This document shows positions 1 to 7,619 of a stretch of DNA of 64,000 nt, in pieces; position 1 is the stretch's first letter, and every line of letters begins with the position of its first letter. The DNA comes from Chersky-840 sp963838775 (GTDB lineage: Bacteria > Actinomycetota > Acidimicrobiia > Acidimicrobiales > UBA8190). The stretch lies in contig CAWISP010000032.1 of the NCBI GenBank assembly GCA_963838775.1, positions 186,001 to 250,000 on the forward strand. The letters are read 5' to 3'. The translations under genes were made by a program, and so were the position numbers. Under the pieces are notes generated by a model. The model did no database searches. It was not told the DNA's origin and saw nothing but the letters and a program-made list of their open reading frames with translations.

Positions 1-1786
1 GGAAGTCCATCTTGAGCAGCCCGAGCTCCTCGACCCCGTGCATCTCGTACTGGGTGACGATGGGCGCCTCGGCGGGGTTCTGGCCACTCTCGGGCTTTCG
101 CTGGATGGGCAGGTACTCGGTGAGCGGCTCCTTGGTGATGACCACGGCCGCAGCGTGGATGCCGTCCTGGCGTCGCAGGCCCTCGAGGCCCTTGGCCACG
201 TCGATGACCCGGCGAGCCTCCTCGTCGGTGGCGTACATCTCGCGCAGGCCCTGGGCCGTGGCGTAGCCGTCGTCGAATCCCTCGATCCGATCGAGACAAG
301 CCCGCAGCGGCGTGTCCCGGCCCATGATGAGCGGCGGCATGGCCTTGGCGATCCGGTCGCCGACCAGGTACGGGTACCCGAGCACCCGGGCTGCGTCGCG
401 CACCGCGGCCCGCGCTTTGATCGTCGAGAAGGTGACGATCTGCGCCACCCGATCGGCGCCGTAGCGCTCGGTCGCGTAGCGGATCATCTCGCCCCGGTAC
501 CGCTCGTCGAAGTCCATGTCGATATCGGGCATCTGCTTGCGCCCCGGGTTGAGGAACCGTTCGAAGAGCAGGTCGTACTTGATGGGGTCGAGGTCGACGA
601 TCCCGAGGCAGTACGCCACGCAACACCCCGCCGCCGAGCCCCGGCCCGGCCCCACCCGGATCCCGCTGTCGCGGGCGTGACGGATCAGGTCCCACACCAC
701 CAAGAAATACGCCGAGAAGCCCATGCTGGCGATGACGCCCAGCTCGTAATCGATCCGGTCACGCACCGGCGCGGGCAACGAGGACCCGTACCGGGTCTGG
801 GCGCTCGTCAAGGTCAGGCGGCGCAGATAGGCATCGGCGCGCTGCTCGTACGTGTTGCCCGTGAACTCCGCCGGCACGGGGAACTCGGGGAGGGCGTTCA
901 CGCCGAACTCGATCTCGACGTTGGCCCTCTCGGCGATGAGGAGCGTGTTGTCACAAGCTTCAGGGACTTCGGAGAACAGCGCCCGCATCTCCGCGGCCGA
1001 CTTCAGATAGTGCTCCTCGCCCTCGAATTTGAAGCGCTTGGGATCGTCGATCAGCGCTCCCGTCTGCACGCACAACAGCGCATCGTGCGCCACGGAGTCC
1101 TGGCGATGCGTGTAGTGGCTGTCATTGGTGGCGAGCAGCGGGGCGCCGAGTTGGCGGGCGATGCGGACGAGCGCCGGATTGGTCCGCGTCTGCTGGGGCA
1201 GGCCGTGGTCCTGGAGCTCCACGAAGAGGTTGTCGCGCCCGAACACGTCCTGGAGGCGACCGGCGAGCTTGAGGGCGCGTTCCTCGTCGTCGGCCAACAG
1301 CGCCTGGAGCACCACCCCGCCGAGACAGCCGGTGGTGGCGATGATGCCCTCGTGGTGACGCTCGAGGAGCTCCCAGTCGACACGGGGCTTGTAGTAGTAG
1401 CCCTCGAGGTAGGCGGCCGACGAGAGCTTCAGCAGGTTGCGGTATCCCTGGTTCGTCTCGGCCAGCAGCGTCAGGTGGTAGTAGAGCTTCTCGCCCCCTT
1501 CGACGTCCCCACCCGTGTCGTCGACCTTGCCCCGCCGCACGGGGCGCTCGTGGCGCGACTCCCCCGCCATGTAGGCCTCCGTGCCGATGACCGGGGTGAT
1601 GCCCGCGTTGCGGCACGCCGCGTAGAAGTCGAGGACCCCGTACATGTTGCCGTGGTCGGTGATGCCGAGCGCGGGCTGCCCGTCGGCCACGGCCGCGTCG
1701 ACGAGGTCGTCGAGCCGGGACGCGCCGTCGAGCATCGAGTACTCGGTATGGGTGTGCAGATGGGTGAACGATCCCCTGGCGGCCAT
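1..1786 (-). CDS. dnaE: DNA polymerase III subunit alpha, N-terminal part (runs off window)
   Basis: Replicative polymerase alpha subunit; only the first 595 residues are inside the window, about half of the family length. The N-terminus carries a PHP domain with the motif HLHTHTEYSMLDG (about residues 9-21) and TDHGNM. The metal-binding histidines are kept, as in mycobacterial DnaE1 where the PHP domain proofreads. The polymerase catalytic motif PDIDMDF lies near residues 417-423. The ATG at 1786 follows a strong GAGGAGGA ribosome site by about six bases. The upstream neighbour bpa is on the same strand 129 nt away. The family is certain; assignment to DnaE1 rather than the error-prone DnaE2 rests on the intact PHP histidines and is an inference. 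Confidence 0.95.
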   Translation of the reverse strand, partial: MAARGSFTHLHTHTEYSMLDGASRLDDLVDAAVADGQPALGITDHGNMYGVLDFYAACRNAGITPVIGTEAYMAGESRHERPVRRGKVDDTGGDVEGGEKLYYHLTLLAETNQGYRNLLKLSSAAYLEGYYYKPRVDWELLERHHEGIIATTGCLGGVVLQALLADDEERALKLAGRLQDVFGRDNLFVELQDHGLPQQTRTNPALVRIARQLGAPLLATNDSHYTHRQDSVAHDALLCVQTGALIDDPKRFKFEGEEHYLKSAAEMRALFSEVPEACDNTLLIAERANVEIEFGVNALPEFPVPAEFTGNTYEQRADAYLRRLTLTSAQTRYGSSLPAPVRDRIDYELGVIASMGFSAYFLVVWDLIRHARDSGIRVGPGRGSAAGCCVAYCLGIVDLDPIKYDLLFERFLNPGRKQMPDIDMDFDERYRGEMIRYATERYGADRVAQIVTFSTIKARAAVRDAARVLGYPYLVGDRIAKAMPPLIMGRDTPLRACLDRIEGFDDGYATAQGLREMYATDEEARRVIDVAKGLEGLRRQDGIHAAAVVITKEPLTEYLPIQRKPESGQNPAEAPIVTQYEMHGVEELGLLKMDF

Positions 1787-1863
1787 GAGCCGTCCTCCTC
1801 GGCGGCGTCGCGTCTACGGCTGAGGGCCCCCTGGAAGCGCCAGCCCGCTGTGCCCGTGAGGCC

Positions 1864-1884
1864 CTGTCCACAGCCTGTGGAGAA
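1864..1884. promoter_or_regulatory. inverted pair of DnaA-box-like 9-mers / short hairpin upstream of dnaE
   Basis: CTGTCCACA at 1864-1872 and, on the other strand, TTCTCCACA at 1876-1884 face each other three bases apart. Each differs at one position from the DnaA box TTATCCACA or TTGTCCACA. The same bases form a perfect 6-bp stem (TCCACA / TGTGGA) with a 3-nt loop, so a weak terminator after bpa is an equally simple reading. No T-run follows. Confidence 0.3.
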
Positions 1885-1915
1885 TCACAGCGTTGTCATT
1901 CGACAGTAGCAGTCC

Positions 1916-2482
1916 CTACAGGTAGGTGCCGGGCCGCGCCGGCGGGGCATCCTGGCCGGGCATCGCCCCCGGGGGGAGGCCGCGCTGGCGCATCTCCTCC
2001 AGTTGGGCCCGGGCTGCCATCTGCTGTGCCAGGAGCGTCGCCTGGATGCCGTGGAACAGCCCTTCGAGCCACCCCACGAGTTGCGCCTGGGCGATACGCA
2101 GCTCGGCTTCGGACGGGACCGAGTCGTCGAAGGGAAGCGTCATGCGGTCGAGCTCGGCGGCGAGGTCCGGGCTGAGGGCGCCGGCCAGCTCCCGCACCGA
2201 CTGCTCGTAGATCTCGCGCATCCGGGCCCGGCTCGCCTCGTCGAGGCTGGCGGCGCGGACCTCGTCGAGCAGCTGTTTCACCATCGATCCGATCCGCATG
2301 ACCTTGGCCGGCTGCTCGACGGACTCGGTGACGTCTCGGTTCCCCCCTTCGTCGTCACCTCTGGGGCCTGACGAGGACGAGGGCGGGGCGGGGGGCACGA
2401 GGCCGGGCGGGCGCTCGCCCGGCTCGAGGAGTACCGCCTCACCGGTATCGACGCCGACGGGCCGCTGGGATTCTTGGTCCAT
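1916..2482 (-). CDS. bpa: Bacterial proteasome activator Bpa (DUF2587)
   Basis: A 188-residue ATP-independent ring-forming activator of the 20S proteasome, related to mycobacterial Rv3780. The first 60 residues are acidic and Pro/Gly-rich. The remainder is helical, beginning near VMRIGSMVKQLLDEVR. The protein ends in GTYL, matching the C-terminal GQYL-type motif that docks into the proteasome alpha ring. The ATG at 2482 follows GGAAGG at good spacing; an upstream in-frame extension would overlap the phosphodiesterase gene and is not needed. Presence of Bpa predicts a 20S proteasome elsewhere in the genome. It lies 68 nt downstream of a phosphodiesterase gene on the same strand. Confidence 0.9.
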   Translation of the reverse strand: MDQESQRPVGVDTGEAVLLEPGERPPGLVPPAPPSSSSGPRGDDEGGNRDVTESVEQPAKVMRIGSMVKQLLDEVRAASLDEASRARMREIYEQSVRELAGALSPDLAAELDRMTLPFDDSVPSEAELRIAQAQLVGWLEGLFHGIQATLLAQQMAARAQLEEMRQRGLPPGAMPGQDAPPARPGTYL

Positions 2483-2550
2483 GGGGAGATCCTTCCAAAC
2501 GGGTGGTCGCCGGCCACCGCGACCGGCTGTGGTTGTGCCTTGCTCGGAGG

Positions 2551-3726
2551 TCAGGGTGAAGACCAGGAGACGAAGGGCACGGTCATCTCGGCCGAGGTGA
2601 GCGAGCCGTGGCGGCCCAGCAGGCGCGTCTCGCCGGTGTCGGCGGGATCGAGGAATGCCACCGGCGCATGGGCCACGAGCGCCACGTCGCCGAGCCGCCG
2701 GGCCGTCTCGACGGGCAGGGGTCCTCCGAACCACCCGTCGGCGACCATCTGCTCGCGCGTCCGGACCCACGCTTCGTCCCCGTGCGCCTCCTGCGCGATG
2801 TCCACGGCGTCGTCGAGCGACCCCGGCCGCACGTGGACCCAGCGGAAACGACCTTCACCGGAGAACAACTCGGCCATCTCGAACAGAGCGGGAGCAGGCA
2901 GCCTCGTGGCATTTCCCACTTCGACCTGTCCATGGTCAGAGGTCACCGCCAGCACGGCACCGGTGGGGAGCACACCGAGAAGATCCGCCACCAACCGGTC
3001 GACCGCCCCCAGCTCCTGGACGTAGTGGTCCCCGAGACCGTGCTCGTGGGCGACCTTGTCGAGACCGTCGTAGTACGCGTAGACAAAGGGCTCCCCTGCC
3101 CCGAGCAGCCGTCGGACGTTGACGACCAGGGCCGAGGGGACCGACCAGCCGAACAGACGGACCCCGGTCAGATGCGCGGCCGTGAAGCCGGTGGAGGCGA
3201 ACTCCGAGCGCGTCACGGCGGGCACGGCGCGTCCGCCGAAGGGCGCCACGGGCTGGAACCTCGGGGGAGGGAGCGTCCGCCGCATGTCACCGCGGCTCGT
3301 GCGCCAGCGCAGCACGTTCATCACGTCGCCGGGGCCGGGGCCGTCCCCGTCGACGCGCACCCGATAGCCGACGATGCCGTGCGCCGAGGGCGTCGTGCCC
3401 GTGGTGAGCGAGGTGAGGGCGGTGGCGGTGGTGGTGGGGACGACCGACGTGATCGGTCCGCCCGTGGCCGCCGCCAAGGTGGGTGCCGACGCCCGGAAGC
3501 CCTGGAGCTGTTCCCAACCCAGCCCGTCGAGTACCAGCAGCACCACCTGTCTCGCACCCGGCACCGACGCCGGTACCCATTCCGGCGCGTCCCGATCTCC
3601 GGCCAGGGCCGAGAACAGCGCGGGGACGACCGAGGTCAAGCACGCGCCGCCGTAGTCGGGAAGCATCGGGGAGGGAGCGGTCGGGCCCGACCGGGTGCCT
3701 GCACCGGTGACCGCCGCGTCGCGCAT
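2551..3726 (-). CDS. Alkaline phosphatase superfamily protein (type I phosphodiesterase / nucleotide pyrophosphatase)
   Basis: A 391-residue soluble-looking protein with the ordered metal-site motifs of the nucleotide pyrophosphatase/phosphodiesterase family: LVLDGLGW with the first Asp, a TTTATALTSLTTG segment that should supply the nucleophilic Thr, DGLDKVAHEHG, VTSDHGQ, and a C-terminal RHGS histidine. The substrate cannot be told from sequence. The ATG at 3726 is preferred because TACAGT lies seven bases upstream, a leaderless arrangement; in-frame codons continue to 3777. It is divergent from the Rrf2 regulator and 68 nt upstream of bpa. I see no signal peptide. Confidence 0.85.
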   Translation of the reverse strand: MRDAAVTGAGTRSGPTAPSPMLPDYGGACLTSVVPALFSALAGDRDAPEWVPASVPGARQVVLLVLDGLGWEQLQGFRASAPTLAAATGGPITSVVPTTTATALTSLTTGTTPSAHGIVGYRVRVDGDGPGPGDVMNVLRWRTSRGDMRRTLPPPRFQPVAPFGGRAVPAVTRSEFASTGFTAAHLTGVRLFGWSVPSALVVNVRRLLGAGEPFVYAYYDGLDKVAHEHGLGDHYVQELGAVDRLVADLLGVLPTGAVLAVTSDHGQVEVGNATRLPAPALFEMAELFSGEGRFRWVHVRPGSLDDAVDIAQEAHGDEAWVRTREQMVADGWFGGPLPVETARRLGDVALVAHAPVAFLDPADTGETRLLGRHGSLTSAEMTVPFVSWSSP

Positions 3727-3733
3727 GCTCGGC

Positions 3734-3739
3734 ACTGTA
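3734..3739 (-). promoter_or_regulatory. -10 hexamer TACAGT, leaderless start for phosphodiesterase
   Basis: TACAGT ends seven bases before the ATG at 3726, which would put the transcription start on or next to the start codon. No convincing -35 is visible. Confidence 0.4.
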
Positions 3740-3817
3740 CCCAGATGAGGCACGCCCGCCCCCGTCCCGGAGCACATTCCGTCGGTGGTGGTCAGCCGGC
3801 CCAGGCGGGCTCACGGG

Positions 3818-3823
3818 TAGCAT
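3818..3823 (+). promoter_or_regulatory. -10 hexamer TAGCAT, leaderless start for Rrf2 regulator
   Basis: TAGCAT ends six bases before the GTG at 3830. GGAG is also present but only one base from the start codon, too close to serve as a normal ribosome site, which supports leaderless translation. Confidence 0.45.
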
Positions 3824-3829
3824 CGGAGC

Positions 3830-4276
3830 GTGAAGGTCTCAACCCGCGGCGACTACGCCAGCCGCGCCCTGTTGTCGTTGGCGCTGCACGACGATTCGGC
3901 CAGCCCGACCTCGGTGCGCGACATCGCCGAGCGGACCGGCCTGCCCCAGCCCTATCTCGAACAGATCCTGCTCGCTTTGAAAGGGGCCGGCCTGGTGCGG
4001 TCCAAGCGGGGCGTCGGCGGCGGATACGTCCTCGCCCGGCCCCCCGCCGAGATCACATTGGGCCAGATCGTGAGCGCCGTGGACGGTCCCATCGTGGCGG
4101 GGGATTTCGGGCGCCCCCACGAGAACGGGGCGTGTGAGCACGAGGGGCAGTGCATCTTGTTGACGGTCTGGTCCGACGTCGGCGAGCACATGCGCGGCCA
4201 CCTCGACTCGTTCACGCTCGACGACATGGTGTCGCGGGCGCGCGGCAACCCTGTGCCCGTCCGCCCTCTGCACTGA
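3830..4276 (+). CDS. Rrf2-family transcriptional regulator with a two-cysteine sensor segment
   Basis: A 148-residue protein with the Rrf2 winged helix at the N-terminus (MKVSTRGDYASRAL; then the recognition helix in TGLPQPYLEQIL) and the glycine-rich wing GVGGGYVLAR near residues 61-70. IscR/NsrR-type members bind an iron-sulfur cluster through three cysteines near residues 90-110. Here only C102 and C108 (spacing CX5C) are present and the third is absent. The protein may use a different ligand set, as described for RsrR, or may have no cluster. The GTG start is supported by TAGCAT six bases upstream. Target genes are unknown; it is divergent from the phosphodiesterase. Confidence 0.88.
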   Translation: MKVSTRGDYASRALLSLALHDDSASPTSVRDIAERTGLPQPYLEQILLALKGAGLVRSKRGVGGGYVLARPPAEITLGQIVSAVDGPIVAGDFGRPHENGACEHEGQCILLTVWSDVGEHMRGHLDSFTLDDMVSRARGNPVPVRPLH

Positions 4277-4302
4277 AAGACGCTCTGCTCCCGCCGGACT
4301 CT

Positions 4303-4374
4303 CGAGCGCTCTGCTTCCGAGCGACCTGCTCCCGAGCGACCTGCTCCGAGCGACCTGCTCCCAGCGACCCGTCC
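4303..4374. repeat. 15-bp tandem repeat, 4-5 degenerate copies
   Basis: Units close to CGAGCGACCTGCTCC follow one another at 4303, 4318, 4333 (14 bp) and 4347, with a partial copy from 4362. The array fills most of the gap between the convergent Rrf2 and histidine-phosphatase genes. No function is evident. Confidence 0.7.
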
Positions 4375-4384
4375 GGGACGCGCC

Positions 4385-5068
4385 TCAGGCGAGCGGATCA
4401 CCGGCCGCGTCGTTCCACCGGGTCACGACCGCCACGTCGCGTTCCCAACCGAGCACACTGATCGTGGCGGGCGCCAGGGTGAACAGCGCCCCCGCGGCCG
4501 GGGGGAGCCCCACCCACCGGGCCCCCACGACACGCAGGACATGCGCGTGCGCGAAGGCGAGGACGTCCCCGGTCGTCTGCTTGACCCTCGAGACGACGCG
4601 GTCGGCGCGCCGGCCCACGTCGTCCCCGTTCTCGCCCGCAGGCGCTCCGTCGCTCCACAACGACCATCCCGGGCGCTGCGATTGGATCTCGTCGGTGGTA
4701 CGACCCTCGTACTCGCCGTAGTCCCATTCGCGGAGGTCCCCGCAAACCTCGGCCTCAGAGCCGAAGCCGGCGATCTCGCAGGTCTGGCGCGCCCGGCACA
4801 TCGGGCTCGTGAGGACCATGGTGAAGAGGTGGCCGGCCAGGCGGCGTCCGAGCTCTTCGGCCTCGATGCGGCCGTCATCGAGCAGCGGCAGGTTGGTACC
4901 GCCGGTGTGACGGCCCGACCGGCTCCATTCGGTGGCGCCATGGCGCACCACCACCAGCCGGGCTCGGTCCGTCGGCCCGGCCCGGGAAGCCCGGTACGGG
5001 GCGGACGAAGGCTCTCCTGGAGGCGTGACGGCGCGCCGGGCGGGGGTCGGGGCGGCTTCCGGGGGCAT
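4385..5068 (-). CDS. Histidine phosphatase family protein (phosphoglycerate mutase-like)
   Basis: A 227-residue protein with the branch-1 phosphohistidine motif VVRHGATEWS near residues 40-49, the second conserved region LTSPMCRARQTCEIAG, and a downstream FAHAHVLRVVGARW segment holding the second catalytic histidine. This is the small broad-specificity fold. Substrate could be a sugar phosphate or a cofactor phosphate and cannot be decided. The N-terminal 35 residues are Pro/Arg-rich and probably not part of the fold, so a later start is possible. It is divergent from the sigma factor and convergent with the Rrf2 gene. Confidence 0.85.
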   Translation of the reverse strand: MPPEAAPTPARRAVTPPGEPSSAPYRASRAGPTDRARLVVVRHGATEWSRSGRHTGGTNLPLLDDGRIEAEELGRRLAGHLFTMVLTSPMCRARQTCEIAGFGSEAEVCGDLREWDYGEYEGRTTDEIQSQRPGWSLWSDGAPAGENGDDVGRRADRVVSRVKQTTGDVLAFAHAHVLRVVGARWVGLPPAAGALFTLAPATISVLGWERDVAVVTRWNDAAGDPLA

Positions 5069-5201
5069 CGTCCCAGCGGATCACGGCGAAGGGTCCGCTG
5101 CAACCCGGCTCCGGTGACGAGTGGTCCGGTCAGAAATGGGTACGGATCACACCGGAGGTCGGACCACCCCGCCGGGCCTCCAACCGACTTGCCGACGACC
5201 T

Positions 5202-5227
5202 GGAATGCCAAGCGTCACAGCGGTGTT
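5202..5227 (+). promoter_or_regulatory. ECF-type promoter GGAAT-N18-GTT upstream of the sigma factor gene
   Basis: GGAAT at 5202-5206 and GTT at 5225-5227 are separated by 18 bases, the consensus of SigR/SigH-type thiol-stress sigma factors. The ATG lies 35 bases further on. The sigma gene sigB of Mycobacterium tuberculosis and hrdD of Streptomyces are known to be read from promoters of this class. The match is by eye; short motifs like this occur by chance. Confidence 0.5.
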
Positions 5228-5261
5228 ATTCGATAGGCAGCAAGAACGACGAAGAGGAACG

Positions 5262-6098
5262 ATGGCGAACTCCACTGGCACCCATGACGGCATCCGGCTG
5301 TTTCTCGATGATCTCGACCGGCACCCCCTGCCGGATCACGAGCAGCAGGTCGAGTTGGCCAAGCGCGTCGCCGCCGGCGACGACGAGGCGCGCCGCGAGA
5401 TGATCGCGGCCAACCTCCGCCTGGTCGTCCACTGGGCTCGGCGCTACCAGGACCGGGGCGTCGACTTCGGCGATCTCGTCCAGGAGGGGACCTTCGGTCT
5501 GATGCGCGCCGTCGACAAGTTCGACTGGCAACGAGGCTTCCGCTTCTCCACCTACGCCACGTGGTGGATTCGCCAGTCCCTCCAGCGTGCCGTCCAGCAG
5601 CACGGAAACACCATCCGGGTCCCCATGGAGGTGGCCGAGCAGGCGCAGCGCGCCGACCGGGTGACGTGGGAGCTCGCCGCTGACCTGCAACGCGATCCCA
5701 CCCCCGAAGAGGTGGCCGAGGCGAGCGGTGTGGACAATCGCACCCTCGAAACGGTCCAGAGCGCGGCCCGGGTGGTCGCCAGCCTCGACCAGCCCGCCGG
5801 GACCGACAGCGGTACGGCCCTCGGCGACCTCGTGGGGGCCGACGAGCAGACCTTCGAGGATGACGTCGAACGGCAGATGGTGCTGGGCCGGGTCCGTGAC
5901 GCCGTCGACACCCTCGGCGATCTCGAGCGCGACGTCCTGCGCATCCGGTACGGGCTCGATGACGGGATGCCCACGTCGCTGCAGGCCACCGCCTCACGTC
6001 TCGGTATCGGCGTGCGTCGGGCCCGTCAGGCCGAGGCCCGTGCGCTGCAGCAACTCGCCGCCCTCGCAGAAATCGAAGCGGCCCACCAGGCCGCCTGA
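5262..6098 (+). CDS. RNA polymerase sigma factor, sigma-70 group 2 (SigB/HrdD-like)
   Basis: A 278-residue sigma factor lacking region 1.1. It has region 1.2 (GIRLFLDDLDRHPL), a strong region 2 (LRLVVHWARRYQDRG, FSTYATWWIRQSLQRAV near residues 90-106), region 3 and a region 4 helix-turn-helix near the C-terminus. Size and domain content fit a non-essential group 2 factor that reads promoters like those of the housekeeping sigma. The ATG at 5262 follows GAGGA at good spacing. Translation could start further upstream, but that would run across the ECF-type promoter. The gene is convergent with rluD, with only seven bases between the stop codons. Confidence 0.92.
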   Translation: MANSTGTHDGIRLFLDDLDRHPLPDHEQQVELAKRVAAGDDEARREMIAANLRLVVHWARRYQDRGVDFGDLVQEGTFGLMRAVDKFDWQRGFRFSTYATWWIRQSLQRAVQQHGNTIRVPMEVAEQAQRADRVTWELAADLQRDPTPEEVAEASGVDNRTLETVQSAARVVASLDQPAGTDSGTALGDLVGADEQTFEDDVERQMVLGRVRDAVDTLGDLERDVLRIRYGLDDGMPTSLQATASRLGIGVRRARQAEARALQQLAALAEIEAAHQAA

Positions 6099-6105
6099 TC
6101 CTCGC

Positions 6106-7104
6106 TCACCCCGACAGGTCGGCCACGACCACGGCGAGATCGTCGGGGAGGGGCGACTCCCAGGTCGCCCGGCCTCCCGACGGGTGGTCGAGCGATAGCC
6201 GGAAGGCATGGAGGAAGAGCCGACCGGGGGCCATCAGTGCCATGAGCGCCTGCGGCCGAGCCACCGATCGTCCGTAGCGGTCGTCCCCGATGACGGGATG
6301 CCCGATGGCGGAGAGGTGCACCCGGACCTGGTGGGTCCGACCCGTGTCCAAGCTGGCTTCGAGCAAGGTGCACGGCACCGGCGATACGAAGCGTTCGAGA
6401 ACTCGGTACTCGGTGCGCGCCGGACGCCCCCGGGCGGTGACGGCCATACGGGTCCGCTGTCGCGTCGAGCGACCGATCGGGGCGTCGACGGTCCCCTCGT
6501 CGGCCTCGACTCTGCCGGCGGCGAGGACCCGGTATTGACGGCCCGCGCTGTGAGCTCGGAATTGCTTCGCCAGCGAGCGGTAGGCGGCCGGGGTACGCGC
6601 CACCACCACCAGCCCCGAGGTCCCCTTGTCAAGGCGGTGCACGATCCCGGGCCGGTCGGGGTCTCCCCCGCCTGCCGCCGCCAGGGCGAGCAGATCGGGG
6701 AAGCGGGCCAACAGCCCGTCCACCAACGTCCCACCGTGGTGGCCGGCGCCGTGGTGCACCACGAGACCGGCCGGCTTGTCCACCACGATCAGTTCGGAGT
6801 CCTCGTATACGACGGCGAAGACCACCGAGGGGTCGGGCACCGGCACGTCGATCTCCTCGCGCCGGACGTCGACCTCGAGACGCTGTCCGCTGCGCACCGT
6901 GCGGCTACGCGTGGTGACCGCCACGCCGTCGAGTCGGACCCCCCCGTCCCCGATGAGCTCGGCCACCGTGCTGCGGGGCATGCCGCTCAGCAGCGACACC
7001 ACCCGGTCGACCCGGGCGCCGGCCAGCGCGGCGGGAACGGTCAGGTCCAGCTTCGGTGGCGATCGAGGCGGCTCCGACGACGCGGGAGGTGGGGTTCGCC
7101 TCAT
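6106..7104 (-). CDS. rluD: RluA-family 23S rRNA pseudouridine synthase (RluD-like)
   Basis: A 332-residue protein with an N-terminal S4 RNA-binding domain (about residues 18-80) and the RluA catalytic domain. The active-site segment HRLDKGTSGLVVVA supplies the catalytic Asp, and GRTHQVRVHLSAIGHPVIGD is the family signature. RluD makes pseudouridines in helix 69 of 23S rRNA; the precise target here is inferred from family only. The ATG at 7104 overlaps the lspA stop (ATGA), so the two are translationally coupled. The lspA-rluD pair is widespread among bacteria. Confidence 0.92.
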   Translation of the reverse strand: MRRTPPPASSEPPRSPPKLDLTVPAALAGARVDRVVSLLSGMPRSTVAELIGDGGVRLDGVAVTTRSRTVRSGQRLEVDVRREEIDVPVPDPSVVFAVVYEDSELIVVDKPAGLVVHHGAGHHGGTLVDGLLARFPDLLALAAAGGGDPDRPGIVHRLDKGTSGLVVVARTPAAYRSLAKQFRAHSAGRQYRVLAAGRVEADEGTVDAPIGRSTRQRTRMAVTARGRPARTEYRVLERFVSPVPCTLLEASLDTGRTHQVRVHLSAIGHPVIGDDRYGRSVARPQALMALMAPGRLFLHAFRLSLDHPSGGRATWESPLPDDLAVVVADLSG

Positions 7105-7619
7105 GTCTTGGTGGCCGGGCGTTCTGCCCGCCACAGCAGCGCGGCGGCGAGGATCCCACCCACGACGACGCACGAGTCGGCGACGTTGAACGTCGGCCAG
7201 AAATGCAGCGCGATGAAGTCGATCACCGAGCCGTGGTTGGAGCGGAACACCCGATCGGCCAGGTTGCCGAGCGCACCTCCCACGACGAGGCCGAGAGCCA
7301 CGGCGAGCGGTGTGGACTGCACACGGCGGACCGCCCCGAGCAACACGAGGACGATGACGATGGCCAGGCCTCCCAACACCGGGGCCCAGCCCCGGAGGAA
7401 GCTGAAGGCGGCGCCCGAGTTGTACGTCAGTTGCAGGTCGAGCTTCCACACGACGTGGATGGAGCCCCGTGACAACCGGTGCACGGCCCACGACTTCGTC
7501 ACCTGGTCGACGGTCACCACCACGACGGCGACGGACACGGCGATGAGCAGGCGCCGGAGGGCGTCACGCCGCGGACGCTCCCCGTCGTTCAGCGCCGGTG
7601 CAGCCCTCCGCTTTTGCAC
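7101..7619 (-). CDS. lspA: Lipoprotein signal peptidase
   Basis: Type II signal peptidase of the inner membrane that cleaves prolipoproteins after lipid attachment. Four membrane segments are visible, and the two catalytic aspartates lie in GNLADRVFR and FNVADS. The N-terminal motif VTVDQVTKSW is typical. The start is uncertain. The GTG at 7619 gives 172 residues and a 31-nt overlap with the upstream dksA-like gene; the open frame extends to an ATG-type start at 7691, which would overlap by 103 nt. No good ribosome site is seen. It forms an operon with the zinc-finger gene before it and rluD after it. Confidence 0.9.
   Translation of the reverse strand: MQKRRAAPALNDGERPRRDALRRLLIAVSVAVVVVTVDQVTKSWAVHRLSRGSIHVVWKLDLQLTYNSGAAFSFLRGWAPVLGGLAIVIVLVLLGAVRRVQSTPLAVALGLVVGGALGNLADRVFRSNHGSVIDFIALHFWPTFNVADSCVVVGGILAAALLWRAERPATKT

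Noticed and set aside
38..1909. Long plus-strand open frame opposite dnaE (over 600 codons)
   Set aside because: It is the antisense shadow of dnaE in GC-rich DNA; the minus strand encodes clear polymerase motifs and the plus frame has none.
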